From positions 1 through 62,612 of the forward strand of contig JAPLSO010000063.1 in assembly GCA_026398595.1 (NCBI GenBank): DNA of 62,612 nucleotides, written 5' to 3'. This DNA is from Spirochaetota bacterium. GTDB taxonomy: Bacteria; Spirochaetota; Spirochaetia; Treponematales; Rectinemataceae. Numbering within the stretch: the stretch's first letter is position 1; each line of letters starts with the position of its first letter. This document shows, piece by piece, positions 15,622 to 24,192 of this stretch. A program made the position numbers and the translations under genes. The notes beneath the pieces are model-generated. The model had not been told where the DNA came from, searched no databases, and worked only from the letters and a program-made list of their open reading frames with translations.

Positions 15622-16620
15622 CTAAACCTCGCGTTTGACTATATATCTGCCTGAAATCTTCTTTTCATGAAGGTTTACGATCGTTTTCTCCAGCATGGAA
15701 GGCAGAACCACGCCGCCGATGAGCGGGCGCGCGTTCACCTTGCCCGATTCCAGAAGCGAAACGGCGTCCTTCATATTCTTGTTCAGCGAGAAGGTACCAA
15801 TTATTTTCAGTTCGCGCCGGTAGATATCGAATGGGCTTACTTCAATCCTGTCGTCATGCCCGCACACGCCGAAGATGAGGAGGGTGCCGCCGTCCTTGAG
15901 GAGGGAAATCGCGCCGGAGACCGCATGCCTGTTTCCCGTGCAATCGATGACCAAATCATAGGTCGGCACGTATCCGGCGATGGGCATTAGGATGACCTTG
16001 GCTTTCAGAGTCCTCGCCACAGAAAGTCTTTCCTCGGAAATATCGCCAATGGTGACTTGCTTGCAGCCCGTCGAGTTCGTCAGGGCTTGCTGGTACAGAA
16101 GCCCCAGGGTTCCCGCGCCCTGAACCAGGATATTCATTCCCGGCGCGGCGCGGGCGGTGGCGATCCCGTTGAGCACCGTCGAAAGAGGTTCGGCGAAGGT
16201 CATCTCCTCGAACGACGGCTTTTCAAAAGGGAAGGTGTTCCTTTCATCGATGACCGTGTATTCGGAAAAGCCCCCCGGCCCATGGATTCCGAGCGGCCGG
16301 ATTGCCGTGCAGCGGTTCGAATGGCCTGAAAGGCAGTTCTCGCAGCGGTCGCAGGTGACGAGGGGGTCGATGACGACCTTGTCGCCGATCTTCACGCGAC
16401 TCACTTCGCCGCCTGTCTCGACGACGGTTCCGGAGATTTCGTGCCCGATGTGGAAGGGGAAATGGTTTCCGTGAATCGTCTCGCCATAATAACTATGGAC
16501 ATCGGTGGCGCAGATGCCGGTCGCGTGGATCCGGACCAGGACCTGGCGGCTTTCGGGCTTGGGTATTGGCCGTTCAACCATCGCGATCGATCGCGGCCCA
16601 TCAAGGAATACTTGGATCAT
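15622..16620 (-). CDS. Zinc-dependent alcohol/polyol dehydrogenase (copy 2)
   Basis: 332 aa from ATG 16620, overlapping the stop of the permease gene by ATGA. A much longer upstream open frame only shadows that permease. Marks: GICATDVHSYYG and IGHEISG for catalytic zinc, CDRCENCLSGHSNRC for structural zinc, ILVQGAGTLGLLYQQAL for NAD. It differs clearly in sequence from the next gene in the operon, so the pair is not a recent duplication. Substrate unknown; tagatose/sorbitol-type or 3-keto-sugar chemistry is possible. Confidence 0.9.
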   Translation of the reverse strand: MIQVFLDGPRSIAMVERPIPKPESRQVLVRIHATGICATDVHSYYGETIHGNHFPFHIGHEISGTVVETGGEVSRVKIGDKVVIDPLVTCDRCENCLSGHSNRCTAIRPLGIHGPGGFSEYTVIDERNTFPFEKPSFEEMTFAEPLSTVLNGIATARAAPGMNILVQGAGTLGLLYQQALTNSTGCKQVTIGDISEERLSVARTLKAKVILMPIAGYVPTYDLVIDCTGNRHAVSGAISLLKDGGTLLIFGVCGHDDRIEVSPFDIYRRELKIIGTFSLNKNMKDAVSLLESGKVNARPLIGGVVLPSMLEKTIVNLHEKKISGRYIVKREV

Positions 16621-17447
16621 TTGACTGCTCCTGCCGTTAGTCCTGAGACGAGATATTTCTGCAAAACGAGCGAGATAAGTATGACGGGCAGATTCACGAT
16701 CGTGCCCGCGGCCCCGATGAGGCCCCATTTTACCCCTTCGGTCGTTACGAAGCCGGAGATGAGGATAGGCATGGTCCGCGTCTTCATGCCGGTGAAGATG
16801 AGCGCCAACACGAACTCCGACCAGTTGGACATGAAGCAGAAGACCAGAGTCGCCGCCAGACCCTGGGACACCAGAGGGATCGCAATCTTGAGGAGGGTGC
16901 CGATGACGGAACAGCCATCTATCTTGGCCGCTTCCTCGATGGAAAGGGGGATTTGCATAAAATAGCCGCGCATCATCCAGACCACGAAGGCTATGTTCAA
17001 GGTCATGTATACGCAGATCATCGACATATATGTGTTCAGGATACCCAGGAACTTGAAAATCATGAAAAACGGAAGCACGACAGTCATCGGGGGCGCTATG
17101 CGCGATGCCAGAACCCAGAAGGAGAGGGTGTCCTTTCCCTTGAACCGGAAGCGGGCGAGCATGTACGCGAGAGGCGTGCCGAGAAGCCCGGCCAATATCG
17201 AGGAAACCGCCGCGATATAGAAGCTGTTCCAGAGATATCTCGGGAAATTCCCCTCGGCGAAGAGGGCGAGATAGTTTTCGGCCGAGGGCTTGAACTTCCA
17301 TACGGGAGGAATCGAGAATGCGTCCCTCTGGTTTTTGATCGAGGTCAGAAAGAGCCAGATGACGGGCATCAGGAAAATCAAAGCAATGATCGATACAATG
17401 AAGTATCGCGCAAGAAGTCCGGCTTTTCTGCGCAGGTGTCTATTCAT
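16617..17447 (-). CDS. Carbohydrate ABC importer permease (MalG type)
   Basis: 276 aa, six predicted helices. The EAA loop IEEAAKIDGCSVIGTLLKIAIPLV contacts the ATPase; RFRFKGKDTLSFWVLASRIAPPM is typical for the second permease of CUT1 systems. It overlaps the partner permease by 8 bp. No ATPase gene exists in the operon, so a shared MsmX-like ATPase encoded elsewhere must drive it. Confidence 0.93.
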   Translation of the reverse strand: MNRHLRRKAGLLARYFIVSIIALIFLMPVIWLFLTSIKNQRDAFSIPPVWKFKPSAENYLALFAEGNFPRYLWNSFYIAAVSSILAGLLGTPLAYMLARFRFKGKDTLSFWVLASRIAPPMTVVLPFFMIFKFLGILNTYMSMICVYMTLNIAFVVWMMRGYFMQIPLSIEEAAKIDGCSVIGTLLKIAIPLVSQGLAATLVFCFMSNWSEFVLALIFTGMKTRTMPILISGFVTTEGVKWGLIGAAGTIVNLPVILISLVLQKYLVSGLTAGAVK

Positions 17448-18336
17448 TGGAGGCCTCCTGCGCGTTGAGAAGGTTGGCCTTCCGGATGAGCAGATAGCTG
17501 AAGCCGATCACCAGGACAAACAGCACTATCGACAGGGCGGACGAATATCCAAGCTTGTAGAATTCGAAACCGTTCAAGTATACGTAGTAATTGAGCGTCT
17601 CGGTGGAAATCCCGGGACCTCCCGACGTGAGCGTGTATATCTTAGCGAAGTCCTTGAAAGCTTCGATTATCCGCAGCATGACTATGATAGTCAGTCCCGA
17701 CTTGATCATGGGAAGCGTTATCTTCCTGAATACAATGAAGAAGGAAGCCCCTTCCAGCGAGGCGGCTTCATAGGGCTCCTTGGGAAGAGTCACAAGGATA
17801 GCCAACGACAGAAGAGCGATGAATGGCGTATATTGCCAGATGTCGACGGCTGCCAACGCCAGGATCGCCCATCGCGGATCGGAGAGCCAAATCTGCGGCG
17901 GCAGGCCGAGGACGGAAAAAAGATAGTTGATTATTCCGTAATTAGGATCGTAGAGCAGTTTCCAGTTGAGGCCGACGACGATCGGCGGCATGACCATCGG
18001 GATGAGGAGGATGGACTGGAAAAATCCCCTCCCCCGGGGAAGGCTGTTTAAAAGGAGGGCGATCCCCAGGCCGAGCAGGAACTCAATGGGGACAGCCGTG
18101 CCCACGAAGATGGCCGTCACCTTGAGCGAGTTCCAGAATCGGTCGTCCTGGACCGCGTCCAGGAAATTCTTCAGCCCTATGAACTTGTTGTTGAATGGGT
18201 TGCCCGCGTCGTAGCGAAACAGGCCTAACACGAAGGTCATGAGGTATGGCAATGTGGTGAACAGAGCGAGCACGACTATCGCGGGAATCAACAATATTCT
18301 TTTTTCGGATTGCTCGCTCACCGCAAGGCTTTTCAT
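17440..18336 (-). CDS. Carbohydrate ABC importer permease (MalF type)
   Basis: 298 aa with six main helices. The EAA loop is PYEAASLEGASFFIVFRKITLPMI; LIPAIVVLALFTTLPYLM at the start and SPALSIVLF-type last helix region (YSSALSIVLFVLVIGF) are standard. It pairs with the MalG-type permease in an inner-membrane channel for a sugar or polyol brought by the lipophilic-anchored or soluble binding protein encoded just upstream. Confidence 0.93.
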   Translation of the reverse strand: MKSLAVSEQSEKRILLIPAIVVLALFTTLPYLMTFVLGLFRYDAGNPFNNKFIGLKNFLDAVQDDRFWNSLKVTAIFVGTAVPIEFLLGLGIALLLNSLPRGRGFFQSILLIPMVMPPIVVGLNWKLLYDPNYGIINYLFSVLGLPPQIWLSDPRWAILALAAVDIWQYTPFIALLSLAILVTLPKEPYEAASLEGASFFIVFRKITLPMIKSGLTIIVMLRIIEAFKDFAKIYTLTSGGPGISTETLNYYVYLNGFEFYKLGYSSALSIVLFVLVIGFSYLLIRKANLLNAQEASNE

Positions 18337-18395
18337 CGGAAACTCCCGTCGTCATGAAGTAAAAAGAAGGAGAAAGGCTCAGTGAGCCAAAATAA

Positions 18396-18421
18396 GGGTT
18401 GCCGGCTTGCGCCGGCAACCC
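18396..18421 (-). terminator. Intercistronic hairpin after the sugar-binding protein gene
   Basis: 11-bp stem GGGTTGCCGGC/GCCGGCAACCC (18396-18406, 18411-18421) with a 4-nt loop; on the minus strand it is followed by TTATTTT. It probably attenuates transcription or protects the mRNA end, so that the binding protein is made in excess over the permeases. Confidence 0.75.
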
Positions 18422-18439
18422 AAGCAAAGAAAAATGCTA

Positions 18440-19738
18440 TCAGTAATATCCTGCGTCTTTCATGATCTTGGATACATCGTTCGCGGCTTCGTCCATAGCC
18501 TGCGCGGAAGTCTTTTCTCCCGTGAAGACCGACTGGACTTTGATGGCGATGGCGTTTCCGATCTGTACCCATTCGGGATAGTACACGGGCCTATAGTCGC
18601 CCCTCATCTCCTTCATCATCTGCTGGGTGGACTTGTACCAGTTGCCATTGTCCCAGTCATAGACTTTCTGATAGGTCGGGTCCTCGAAGACCGAGTCCCT
18701 CGTGACATCCGGGCGGATGCCCGACGAAGCCATCTTCTTCTGCAACTCGGCGCTGGTGGCCCAGTTGATGAACGCGAATGACGCGTCCTTCTGCTTGGAT
18801 GTGGCGTTGATGTTCAGGGAGGCGACGGCGATGGCCGGATACCTTCCCTTGAGGCCCTTGGGAACCGGCGCGTACCCGATCTTCCCGGTAACCTTGGATG
18901 TGCTGCCGGTCTCGAAGACCGTTGCGAAGTTCGTGGCGTCGATGGTCATGGCGGCTTGGCCCTGAGAGACCGCCACCTGCACTTCGTTCCATCCCATGTT
19001 CACCGATCCCGGAGGAGCGTATTTCATCAGCTCAGCGAAGAAGGCCGTTGCCTTCTGGCCTTCCGGACCGTTGAAGATCGGCTTATGGTTCTTGTCGAAG
19101 TACTCCCCGCCCCAGGAATGCAGGAACATAGGCCAGAGGTATCCGTTGGAGGCCTGGTCCCGGTTCCCCTTGAGGACGATGCCGTAGACGTTGTCCTTTG
19201 TAAGCACCTTGGCCGCGGCGAGAAGTTCGTCCATGGTCTGGGGAACTTTTACCTTGGCCGCGTCGAGAAGGTCCTTGCGATACATGAGAATGGAACTCTC
19301 GCCATAGAACGGTAGGCCGTAGGTCTTGCCCTGGTACTGCTGGGAGTTGATGAAACCGGGCATGAAGTCGTCGGCATTCATGTCTTTGTTGGCTGCTATG
19401 TACTTGTCCAGAGGCTCGATCCACTTGGCCCTGGCGTAGCGCGACACGTTCACGATGAGGGTCATCGTGACATCGTAGTCGTCCGATCCGGCGACGAAAC
19501 CCGTCTCGACTTTCTTGAACAGCTCGGCCTGAGGCAGGACGTCGAACATGACCTTCATCCCGGTGGCGGCTTCGAATTCAGGAAGAAATTCCTTGAGTCG
19601 TTTCGTCGCGTTGTGATCCTGCATGACGGCGGTGATCGTGACACCCTTGTACTTCTGTGCGGCTACCGGCGATATGACCAAAAGAGCCATAGCCGCGCAC
19701 AATAGGGCGACGATCGTCCGCTTATTTGATTTATGCAT
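18440..19738 (-). CDS. Sugar ABC importer substrate-binding protein (CUT1)
   Basis: 432 aa. Signal peptide with a c-region ending in SPVAAQ near residue 28 and no lipobox Cys. The body is a cluster D/type II binding protein: GVTITAVMQDHNATKRLKEFLPEFEAATGMKV, the YGLPFYGESSILMYRKDLLDAA hinge motif, and AAMTIDATNFA. It binds a sugar or polyol in the periplasm. Start ATG 19738 has CCTCCTT (plus strand, 19746-19752) as its ribosome site. First gene of the operon that ends with the DeoR regulator. Confidence 0.93.
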   Translation of the reverse strand: MHKSNKRTIVALLCAAMALLVISPVAAQKYKGVTITAVMQDHNATKRLKEFLPEFEAATGMKVMFDVLPQAELFKKVETGFVAGSDDYDVTMTLIVNVSRYARAKWIEPLDKYIAANKDMNADDFMPGFINSQQYQGKTYGLPFYGESSILMYRKDLLDAAKVKVPQTMDELLAAAKVLTKDNVYGIVLKGNRDQASNGYLWPMFLHSWGGEYFDKNHKPIFNGPEGQKATAFFAELMKYAPPGSVNMGWNEVQVAVSQGQAAMTIDATNFATVFETGSTSKVTGKIGYAPVPKGLKGRYPAIAVASLNINATSKQKDASFAFINWATSAELQKKMASSGIRPDVTRDSVFEDPTYQKVYDWDNGNWYKSTQQMMKEMRGDYRPVYYPEWVQIGNAIAIKVQSVFTGEKTSAQAMDEAANDVSKIMKDAGYY

Positions 19739-19773
19739 CGCATCTCCTCCTTGGAAGAATATACTCCTGGAAA

Positions 19774-19802
19774 ATCCTAAACCCGGCTATTCAATCTGTC
19801 AA
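19774..19802 (-). promoter_or_regulatory. Promoter of the CUT1 sugar operon, with upstream operator-like repeats
   Basis: On the minus strand TTGACA (19797-19802), 17-bp spacer, TAGGAT (19774-19779). Just upstream are a perfect palindrome AGTTATAACT (19814-19823) and two direct copies of AACTTAT (near 19829 and 19853); these are plausible sites for the DeoR protein or an activator. Confidence 0.65.
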
Positions 19803-19908
19803 CAAATATAATCAGTTATAACTATAAAAACTTATTTATCACTTCTTTTCACAACTTATCACCACACACTACCGCAGTGTCCGGTATTTTACGGTGAAGC
19901 AAGAGGTC

Positions 19909-20709
19909 CTACAGGAAGGCGAAACGGATTATGTTGTAGACGTTGATGCCCATCAGCAGAAACAGTACGCCTATGAAGAACTTCTCCACGGCCTTGTCCG
20001 AGATACCGTGGGAAATCCTCGTGCCGATCAGCGAACCGGCAACGCCGCCCGCGCACATGACCGCGAGGGCCTCGGGAGGGAATGCCGGTACGGTCTTTGT
20101 GGCGAGGCTGGTGACGAGGCTCGCGGTCTGGGAACAGAAGATGACGAAGAGGGAGTTGAGGGCCGTCTCCTTCGGGTTCATTGAATAGAAGTAATAGAGG
20201 ACGGCGATGTTGATAGGCCCGCCGCCTATGCCCAGGAAGGATGAAAGGACGCCAAGTCCCAAACCGATCGCCGCGCTTGCCATCCTGCTCCGTATCTCCA
20301 GCGTCTTCAGCCTGTTTTTGTTGATCAGGTAGAAAAGGACGCCTATGTTGATGGCGAGGAGCAGGGCGGCCTGCACGATGCCGACGTCCTGCTCGCGGCC
20401 GAAAGCGGCTTTGACATACTGGAAGAGGGATTTGCCGGCGATGCCGCCCAGGATGGCGCCGAGGGCGAGGAAGGCGCTTGTGGCCATTCGGATCTTCGTC
20501 CCCTTGCCAATGTTGCGGAGGAGGGAAACCGAGGACATGGTCAGGACCGTGCATCCTGAGAGGAAGCTGATGGCTGCGACCCCCATGCTCCCGAGGCTGT
20601 CCATCACCGGCTTGATGATGACGCCGCCGCCGATGCCGCTGATGGCCCCGATCGTCGAGGCGAGGAGGACGATGAGGAAATAGAGGGCGGCGAAGAGTAC
20701 GGCCTGCAT
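19909..20709 (-). CDS. TauE/SafE family sulfite/sulfonate exporter-like permease
   Basis: 266 aa, about eight helices. Family marks: GAISGIGGGVIIKPVMD early and LSSFLGIGGGPINIAVLYYF in the second half, the paired glycine-rich motifs of the TauE inverted repeat. Members export sulfite, sulfoacetate or other organosulfur anions, though many are unassigned. It starts two bases before the end of the NagB-like gene and is the last gene of the leftward arm of the divergent module. Together with a NitT/TauT-type importer on the other arm it hints at organosulfur metabolism. Confidence 0.88.
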   Translation of the reverse strand: MQAVLFAALYFLIVLLASTIGAISGIGGGVIIKPVMDSLGSMGVAAISFLSGCTVLTMSSVSLLRNIGKGTKIRMATSAFLALGAILGGIAGKSLFQYVKAAFGREQDVGIVQAALLLAINIGVLFYLINKNRLKTLEIRSRMASAAIGLGLGVLSSFLGIGGGPINIAVLYYFYSMNPKETALNSLFVIFCSQTASLVTSLATKTVPAFPPEALAVMCAGGVAGSLIGTRISHGISDKAVEKFFIGVLFLLMGINVYNIIRFAFL

Positions 20710-20711
20710 CG

Positions 20712-21524
20712 TCAGTACGCGGGCTCGGCCACGGAGTCCGGTATGGTGATGCGCGCGTCAGGATGGTCCTGCAGGAGGGTGGCGGGGAAGTGGGCCGTCT
20801 TTTCGCCGTATGCCGCCCTGCGGACGACTGCGCGGTGCCAGTCCCTGAAGCAGTAGAGCCTCACCCTGCGCGCGCCGAGGATCTCTCGCATCCCGATGGT
20901 GACGCAGCGCCTCGGCATGGCCTCGATCGCCCCGTTCAGATCGCCGATCGCGTTGGCTGTCCGCGTCTCGGGCGAGATGGAGAGGGCGCGCGCGGGCCGG
21001 GCGGCGAATTCCTCCACGCTAACGTCCTCGGGCTCGTTGAACGCAAGGTGGCCGTTGATCCCGATGCCGCCGTAGCAGACATCGACGCCGCCCAGCTTTT
21101 CGATGAGTTGGGCGATCCGTTCCGGTCTGGCCGGGTCGGGGAAGATGCGCTGGGAATCGGGCATGACGAGGTCGGGGTCGAGGCGGCTGTAAACCGTCCT
21201 CTCCATGAAGCCTCGGAAGCTCAAGGAGTCGGTCATGTCGATCCAGCTGTCGTCGTCGGAAAGATACTCGTCCATGTTGATGAACCAGACCTTTTTCAGA
21301 CCGATTTTACGCTCGTTCACGAGACTGGCGAAGAGAGGATAGTGGCCGACCGGTCCGACCGGCACGATGAAGACCGTGCTGAGACCCTTGGCGTTGCGAG
21401 CCTCGATTGTATTCACCATATCGGCTGCTGCTGCCGTGAAGACCTCGGCGGAGATCCCCATTTTCACCAGGGGAATCTTCGCGCCCGCGCCCAGTTCTTC
21501 CTTCGAAATCCGGTAATAGTCCAT
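20712..21524 (-). CDS. Glucosamine-6-phosphate deaminase/isomerase-like (NagB family)
   Basis: 270 aa from ATG 21524 (GGGAGA upstream); a TTG at 21554 overlaps the previous gene and is less likely. Motifs: FINMDEYLSDDDSWI for the catalytic Asp loop, and GGIGINGHLAFNEP with the ring-opening His and Glu. The Asp-Gly-His of E. coli NagB is Asn-Gly-His here, as in some Gram-positive NagB. The family also includes 6-phosphogluconolactonase-like proteins, but the GHLAFNEP motif favours NagB. It sits among TPI- and LarA-like genes instead of nag genes, so the substrate may not be glucosamine-6-P. Confidence 0.82.
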   Translation of the reverse strand: MDYYRISKEELGAGAKIPLVKMGISAEVFTAAAADMVNTIEARNAKGLSTVFIVPVGPVGHYPLFASLVNERKIGLKKVWFINMDEYLSDDDSWIDMTDSLSFRGFMERTVYSRLDPDLVMPDSQRIFPDPARPERIAQLIEKLGGVDVCYGGIGINGHLAFNEPEDVSVEEFAARPARALSISPETRTANAIGDLNGAIEAMPRRCVTIGMREILGARRVRLYCFRDWHRAVVRRAAYGEKTAHFPATLLQDHPDARITIPDSVAEPAY

Positions 21525-21550
21525 AGGATCTCCCGTTCGGCGCGGCTTCC

Positions 21551-23023
21551 TCAAGGGGGGCAGCAGGCCCTGTCTGCCCCTTGGTTGTCGGGGCCGTCCT
21601 TCATACAGAGGTGGACGGCCGCGGTCTTGAAGGTTCGGGGCAGGGCGAGGACCTTCGGCTTGTCGCCTGTGTATTTACGGGCATCCGCGAGGGCCTCCTC
21701 GAAGGTCGCCCTGGTCTTCATGCCCATGGCGCGGGCGTAGCCCGGCTCCTGCGCGCCGACGATATAAATTGCCGAGCAGTTCTTCTCCGCGATATGGGCG
21801 CAGGAAATCATGGAGAAGGTGTGGAAGGGATGGAAGCCGTAGTTGAAGCGGTACTTGTCGATGTATTCCTGCTTGCGCGAGATGTACTCGGCGTAGCGCT
21901 CGATGTCGGGCAGGGTATTGGCATAGTCCTTCTGGAAGAGCTCGTAGACCTCGCGGTAGGCGGGGAACTCCTCGTCGTGGAAGTAGCCGTTGCAGGTCGA
22001 TGAGCAGATGACGACCGGGTAGTCCGAAAGGATCCGCTTGTGCCGGATGATCTGGGCCGATATAGCCTGCATGATGAAGATTGGGTTGGTGCCCATGCCG
22101 TTGCCGTAGTGGAAGGCCTGGGGCATGCCGAAGACCATCACGTCATATTTCTTCTGGGCCCAGTGCACGTAGGTGCGCTTGTCGGCGACTGCCCAGGAGA
22201 GGGGCTGGATCGCGTCGGCGGCGCCGGAGAAGACGGCTATCTGCCGCTGCTGGGTGTCGAGGGCGGCGTCGCAGCAGAAGAACTTCTTCTTCATGCGCTC
22301 TTCCATGTGCCTGCCGATGGCGTCGAATTTGCTCCGCATAAGGCTGTTGACGCTGACGGGGACGAAGTCGTCGCGATGCATGACCGCGGGGTTGTGATGG
22401 CTTCCGATGCTCTTCCAGTGCGTGATACCCGTGGCGCAGTGCTTGTAACCGCCCGAATAGCCGCCGTAGGGGTTGCCCAGGGTGTGGCCGATGAGGACGG
22501 CGAGGTCGGCGCCGAAGACTTCCTTGTTCATGATGACGGGCGCGCCGAAGCTCTCTTCTTTCCCGAGGTCGACCAGATTGGCCCAGTCCTCGCTGTCGTG
22601 GTTGACGATTTGGCCTGAGTCCCAGAACCGGTCGAAGACCGCGTCGCCCAGAAGGCCGCGGATCTCTTCCTTGGTATTCTTCCGGTGCAGGCCGTTGGAG
22701 CAGATCAGCCTGATGTCCCTCTCCTCGACGCCGGCCCTGCGGCATTCTTCGATGACGAGGGGGATGGACACCTTCCGGTGGGAGTCGGCCTGGGTCCCCC
22801 CTTTCACCTTGTCCGGGAAGACAATGACAACCTTGGAGCCCCTTCTCACCTGCCGGGAAATAGCTTCGGCCCCTATAGGATGAAGGAGGGATTCCCTGGT
22901 CGCCGCCTCGATGTCGGCGATGAAGGGCGGGTCGGCCACGGTCTCGCCGGGCACGAAGACATCGGTGTCGTCGGGGAGAAGGGCATCCATCATGCCCTGG
23001 CCGTATTCGAACGATAGTTTCAT
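21551..23023 (-). CDS. LarA-like lactate racemase/sugar epimerase homologue
   Basis: 490 aa. The DUF2088 N-terminal part shows VVIVFPDKVKGGTQADSHRK and SNGLHRKNTKEEI (the His region of LarA), followed by GHTLGNPYGGYSGGYKHCATGI with the Lys expected to hold the nickel-pincer cofactor. LarA and its homologues use NPN cofactor and racemise or epimerise 2-hydroxy acids; some homologues act on other hydroxy acids and sugars. No larB/C/E cofactor genes lie nearby. Its start overlaps the end of the TPI-like gene by 4 bp. Longer than LarA (about 425 aa) by a C-terminal extension ending ACCPP. Confidence 0.8.
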   Translation of the reverse strand: MKLSFEYGQGMMDALLPDDTDVFVPGETVADPPFIADIEAATRESLLHPIGAEAISRQVRRGSKVVIVFPDKVKGGTQADSHRKVSIPLVIEECRRAGVEERDIRLICSNGLHRKNTKEEIRGLLGDAVFDRFWDSGQIVNHDSEDWANLVDLGKEESFGAPVIMNKEVFGADLAVLIGHTLGNPYGGYSGGYKHCATGITHWKSIGSHHNPAVMHRDDFVPVSVNSLMRSKFDAIGRHMEERMKKKFFCCDAALDTQQRQIAVFSGAADAIQPLSWAVADKRTYVHWAQKKYDVMVFGMPQAFHYGNGMGTNPIFIMQAISAQIIRHKRILSDYPVVICSSTCNGYFHDEEFPAYREVYELFQKDYANTLPDIERYAEYISRKQEYIDKYRFNYGFHPFHTFSMISCAHIAEKNCSAIYIVGAQEPGYARAMGMKTRATFEEALADARKYTGDKPKVLALPRTFKTAAVHLCMKDGPDNQGADRACCPP

Positions 23024-23943
23024 GCTTTCCCTCCCTTGCCGCTCGCGAGGACAGCTTGCGCTTCCTTCCCGCCGTTCCGGCAGCCGCGGAAATACGCGTC
23101 GACGATCGCGAGGTACTCGTCGGGGTAGAAGCCGATCTGGCCCTCGAAGCGGGTGAGGGCGATGAGGCCGCCGTCAAGTTGCGGGATCGCGCCGATAGAT
23201 TCGGCGTTGCTCAGCTTGAGGCCTCCGCCGTAGACGAGGGGAAGGGGGGCCAGTTTCTTCACTTCGGACGCTATCCCGGCGATCTCGGCTGCCGTCGGGG
23301 CTGTCTTTCCCGGGCCGATGGCCCAGACGGGCTCGTAGGCCAGGACGACCTGGGATCTGTCGACTCCCTCAAGACCCTCTCCCAGCTGCGTCGCCAGCAC
23401 CTGGCTTCGGATGAGCATTTGGTCAGCCGTCTCCCCGATGCAGAAGAGCACCTTGAGTCCGGCTTTCTGGGCGCGTATCGTCTCCTCGTTGAGGAGGTCG
23501 TCGACCGCAGCGGCCGCTCTTTTGGGGTTGGCACCGGCACGGGCCATGAGTTCGGCCTTGTACCTGCGCTCTTCGCTGTGGCCGATGAGGGCCCAGGAGC
23601 AGCCCAATTCCCTGGCGGCGTTGGCCGTGCGCAGGCTGGTGAATGCGCCGAAGTTGCCGCCTATGGCGGTATCGGCGTGATGTACGCCTTGGCAGCCGAT
23701 GGCGAGGGAACTGCCCTCGTGAAGGGCGGCGGCGGCTCCCAGGATATGGGCTTCTGGAAAGAAGGCGACGAAGGTCGAAAAGCCGGCGACGCTGTTGGCG
23801 GCTAGGCCGGCTCGGGCGGAAAGCCCGGCATGAATCGATGAGGCTATCGTCGATCCCCAAGCCGCTGGCGTGGACAGCCGGTTCACGCCCCCCCGATCGG
23901 GTCCGATATCGAAACGCTTCAGATTAAGGAAGATATACTTCAT
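23020..23943 (-). CDS. Triosephosphate isomerase paralogue
   Basis: 307 aa from ATG 23943, with GGAGAGG upstream. TIM-barrel catalytic residues are kept: Lys9 in FLNLKRF (usually NWK), His122 in ALIGHSEERR, Glu204 in LAYEPVWAIGPGK. It is longer than a standard TPI (about 250 aa) and has an extra C-terminal stretch after PDEYLAIVDAYFRG. The catabolic neighbourhood suggests a dedicated isomerase for a triose- or tetrose-phosphate-like intermediate, comparable in idea to the TPI paralogues of erythritol breakdown. First gene of the leftward arm. Confidence 0.85.
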   Translation of the reverse strand: MKYIFLNLKRFDIGPDRGGVNRLSTPAAWGSTIASSIHAGLSARAGLAANSVAGFSTFVAFFPEAHILGAAAALHEGSSLAIGCQGVHHADTAIGGNFGAFTSLRTANAARELGCSWALIGHSEERRYKAELMARAGANPKRAAAAVDDLLNEETIRAQKAGLKVLFCIGETADQMLIRSQVLATQLGEGLEGVDRSQVVLAYEPVWAIGPGKTAPTAAEIAGIASEVKKLAPLPLVYGGGLKLSNAESIGAIPQLDGGLIALTRFEGQIGFYPDEYLAIVDAYFRGCRNGGKEAQAVLASGKGGKA

Positions 23944-23980
23944 CGCCTCTCCTCGATCGTCGGAATCCATCTTTCAATTA

Positions 23981-24090
23981 GCCAAATATTTGGCTTAATT
24001 TGCAGGAAGATTGCTACTTTATTCGAGTTTATACCGTGTATTTGCATTTGTACAGCAAAATTTGCTCTATTATTGCAAAAAGTTGCTTTA
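23981..24090. promoter_or_regulatory. Operator-like palindromes between divergent operons
   Basis: The 249-bp gap 23944-24192 holds GCCAAATATTTGGC (23981-23994, perfect palindrome) and AGCAAA-A-TTTGCT (24054-24066, perfect arms), plus further TTGC/GCAA half-sites near 24001, 24011, 24042, 24073 and 24083. A TATTAT (24068-24073) and, on the other strand, TATAAA (near 24030) are possible -10 boxes. The sites suit the LacI-type regulator encoded at the end of the rightward arm. No coding is seen here. Confidence 0.6.
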
Positions 24091-24192
24091 CAAACCGGAA
24101 AAGATGGAGGATACTCGATTACATCGAATCTGTGAACGCGTAGAAAAGCGAATATGCCTGAGTGAGACCGCGGCGGCCTCAAGGAGCTTTGG

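Noticed and set aside
16621-17301. N-terminal extension of the second dehydrogenase
   Set aside because: The extra 227 residues overlap the MalG-type permease in another frame and show no domain; ATG 16620 gives a normal-length enzyme.
20763-21740. Plus-strand ORF over the NagB- and LarA-like genes
   Set aside because: Shadow frame of well-supported minus-strand genes.
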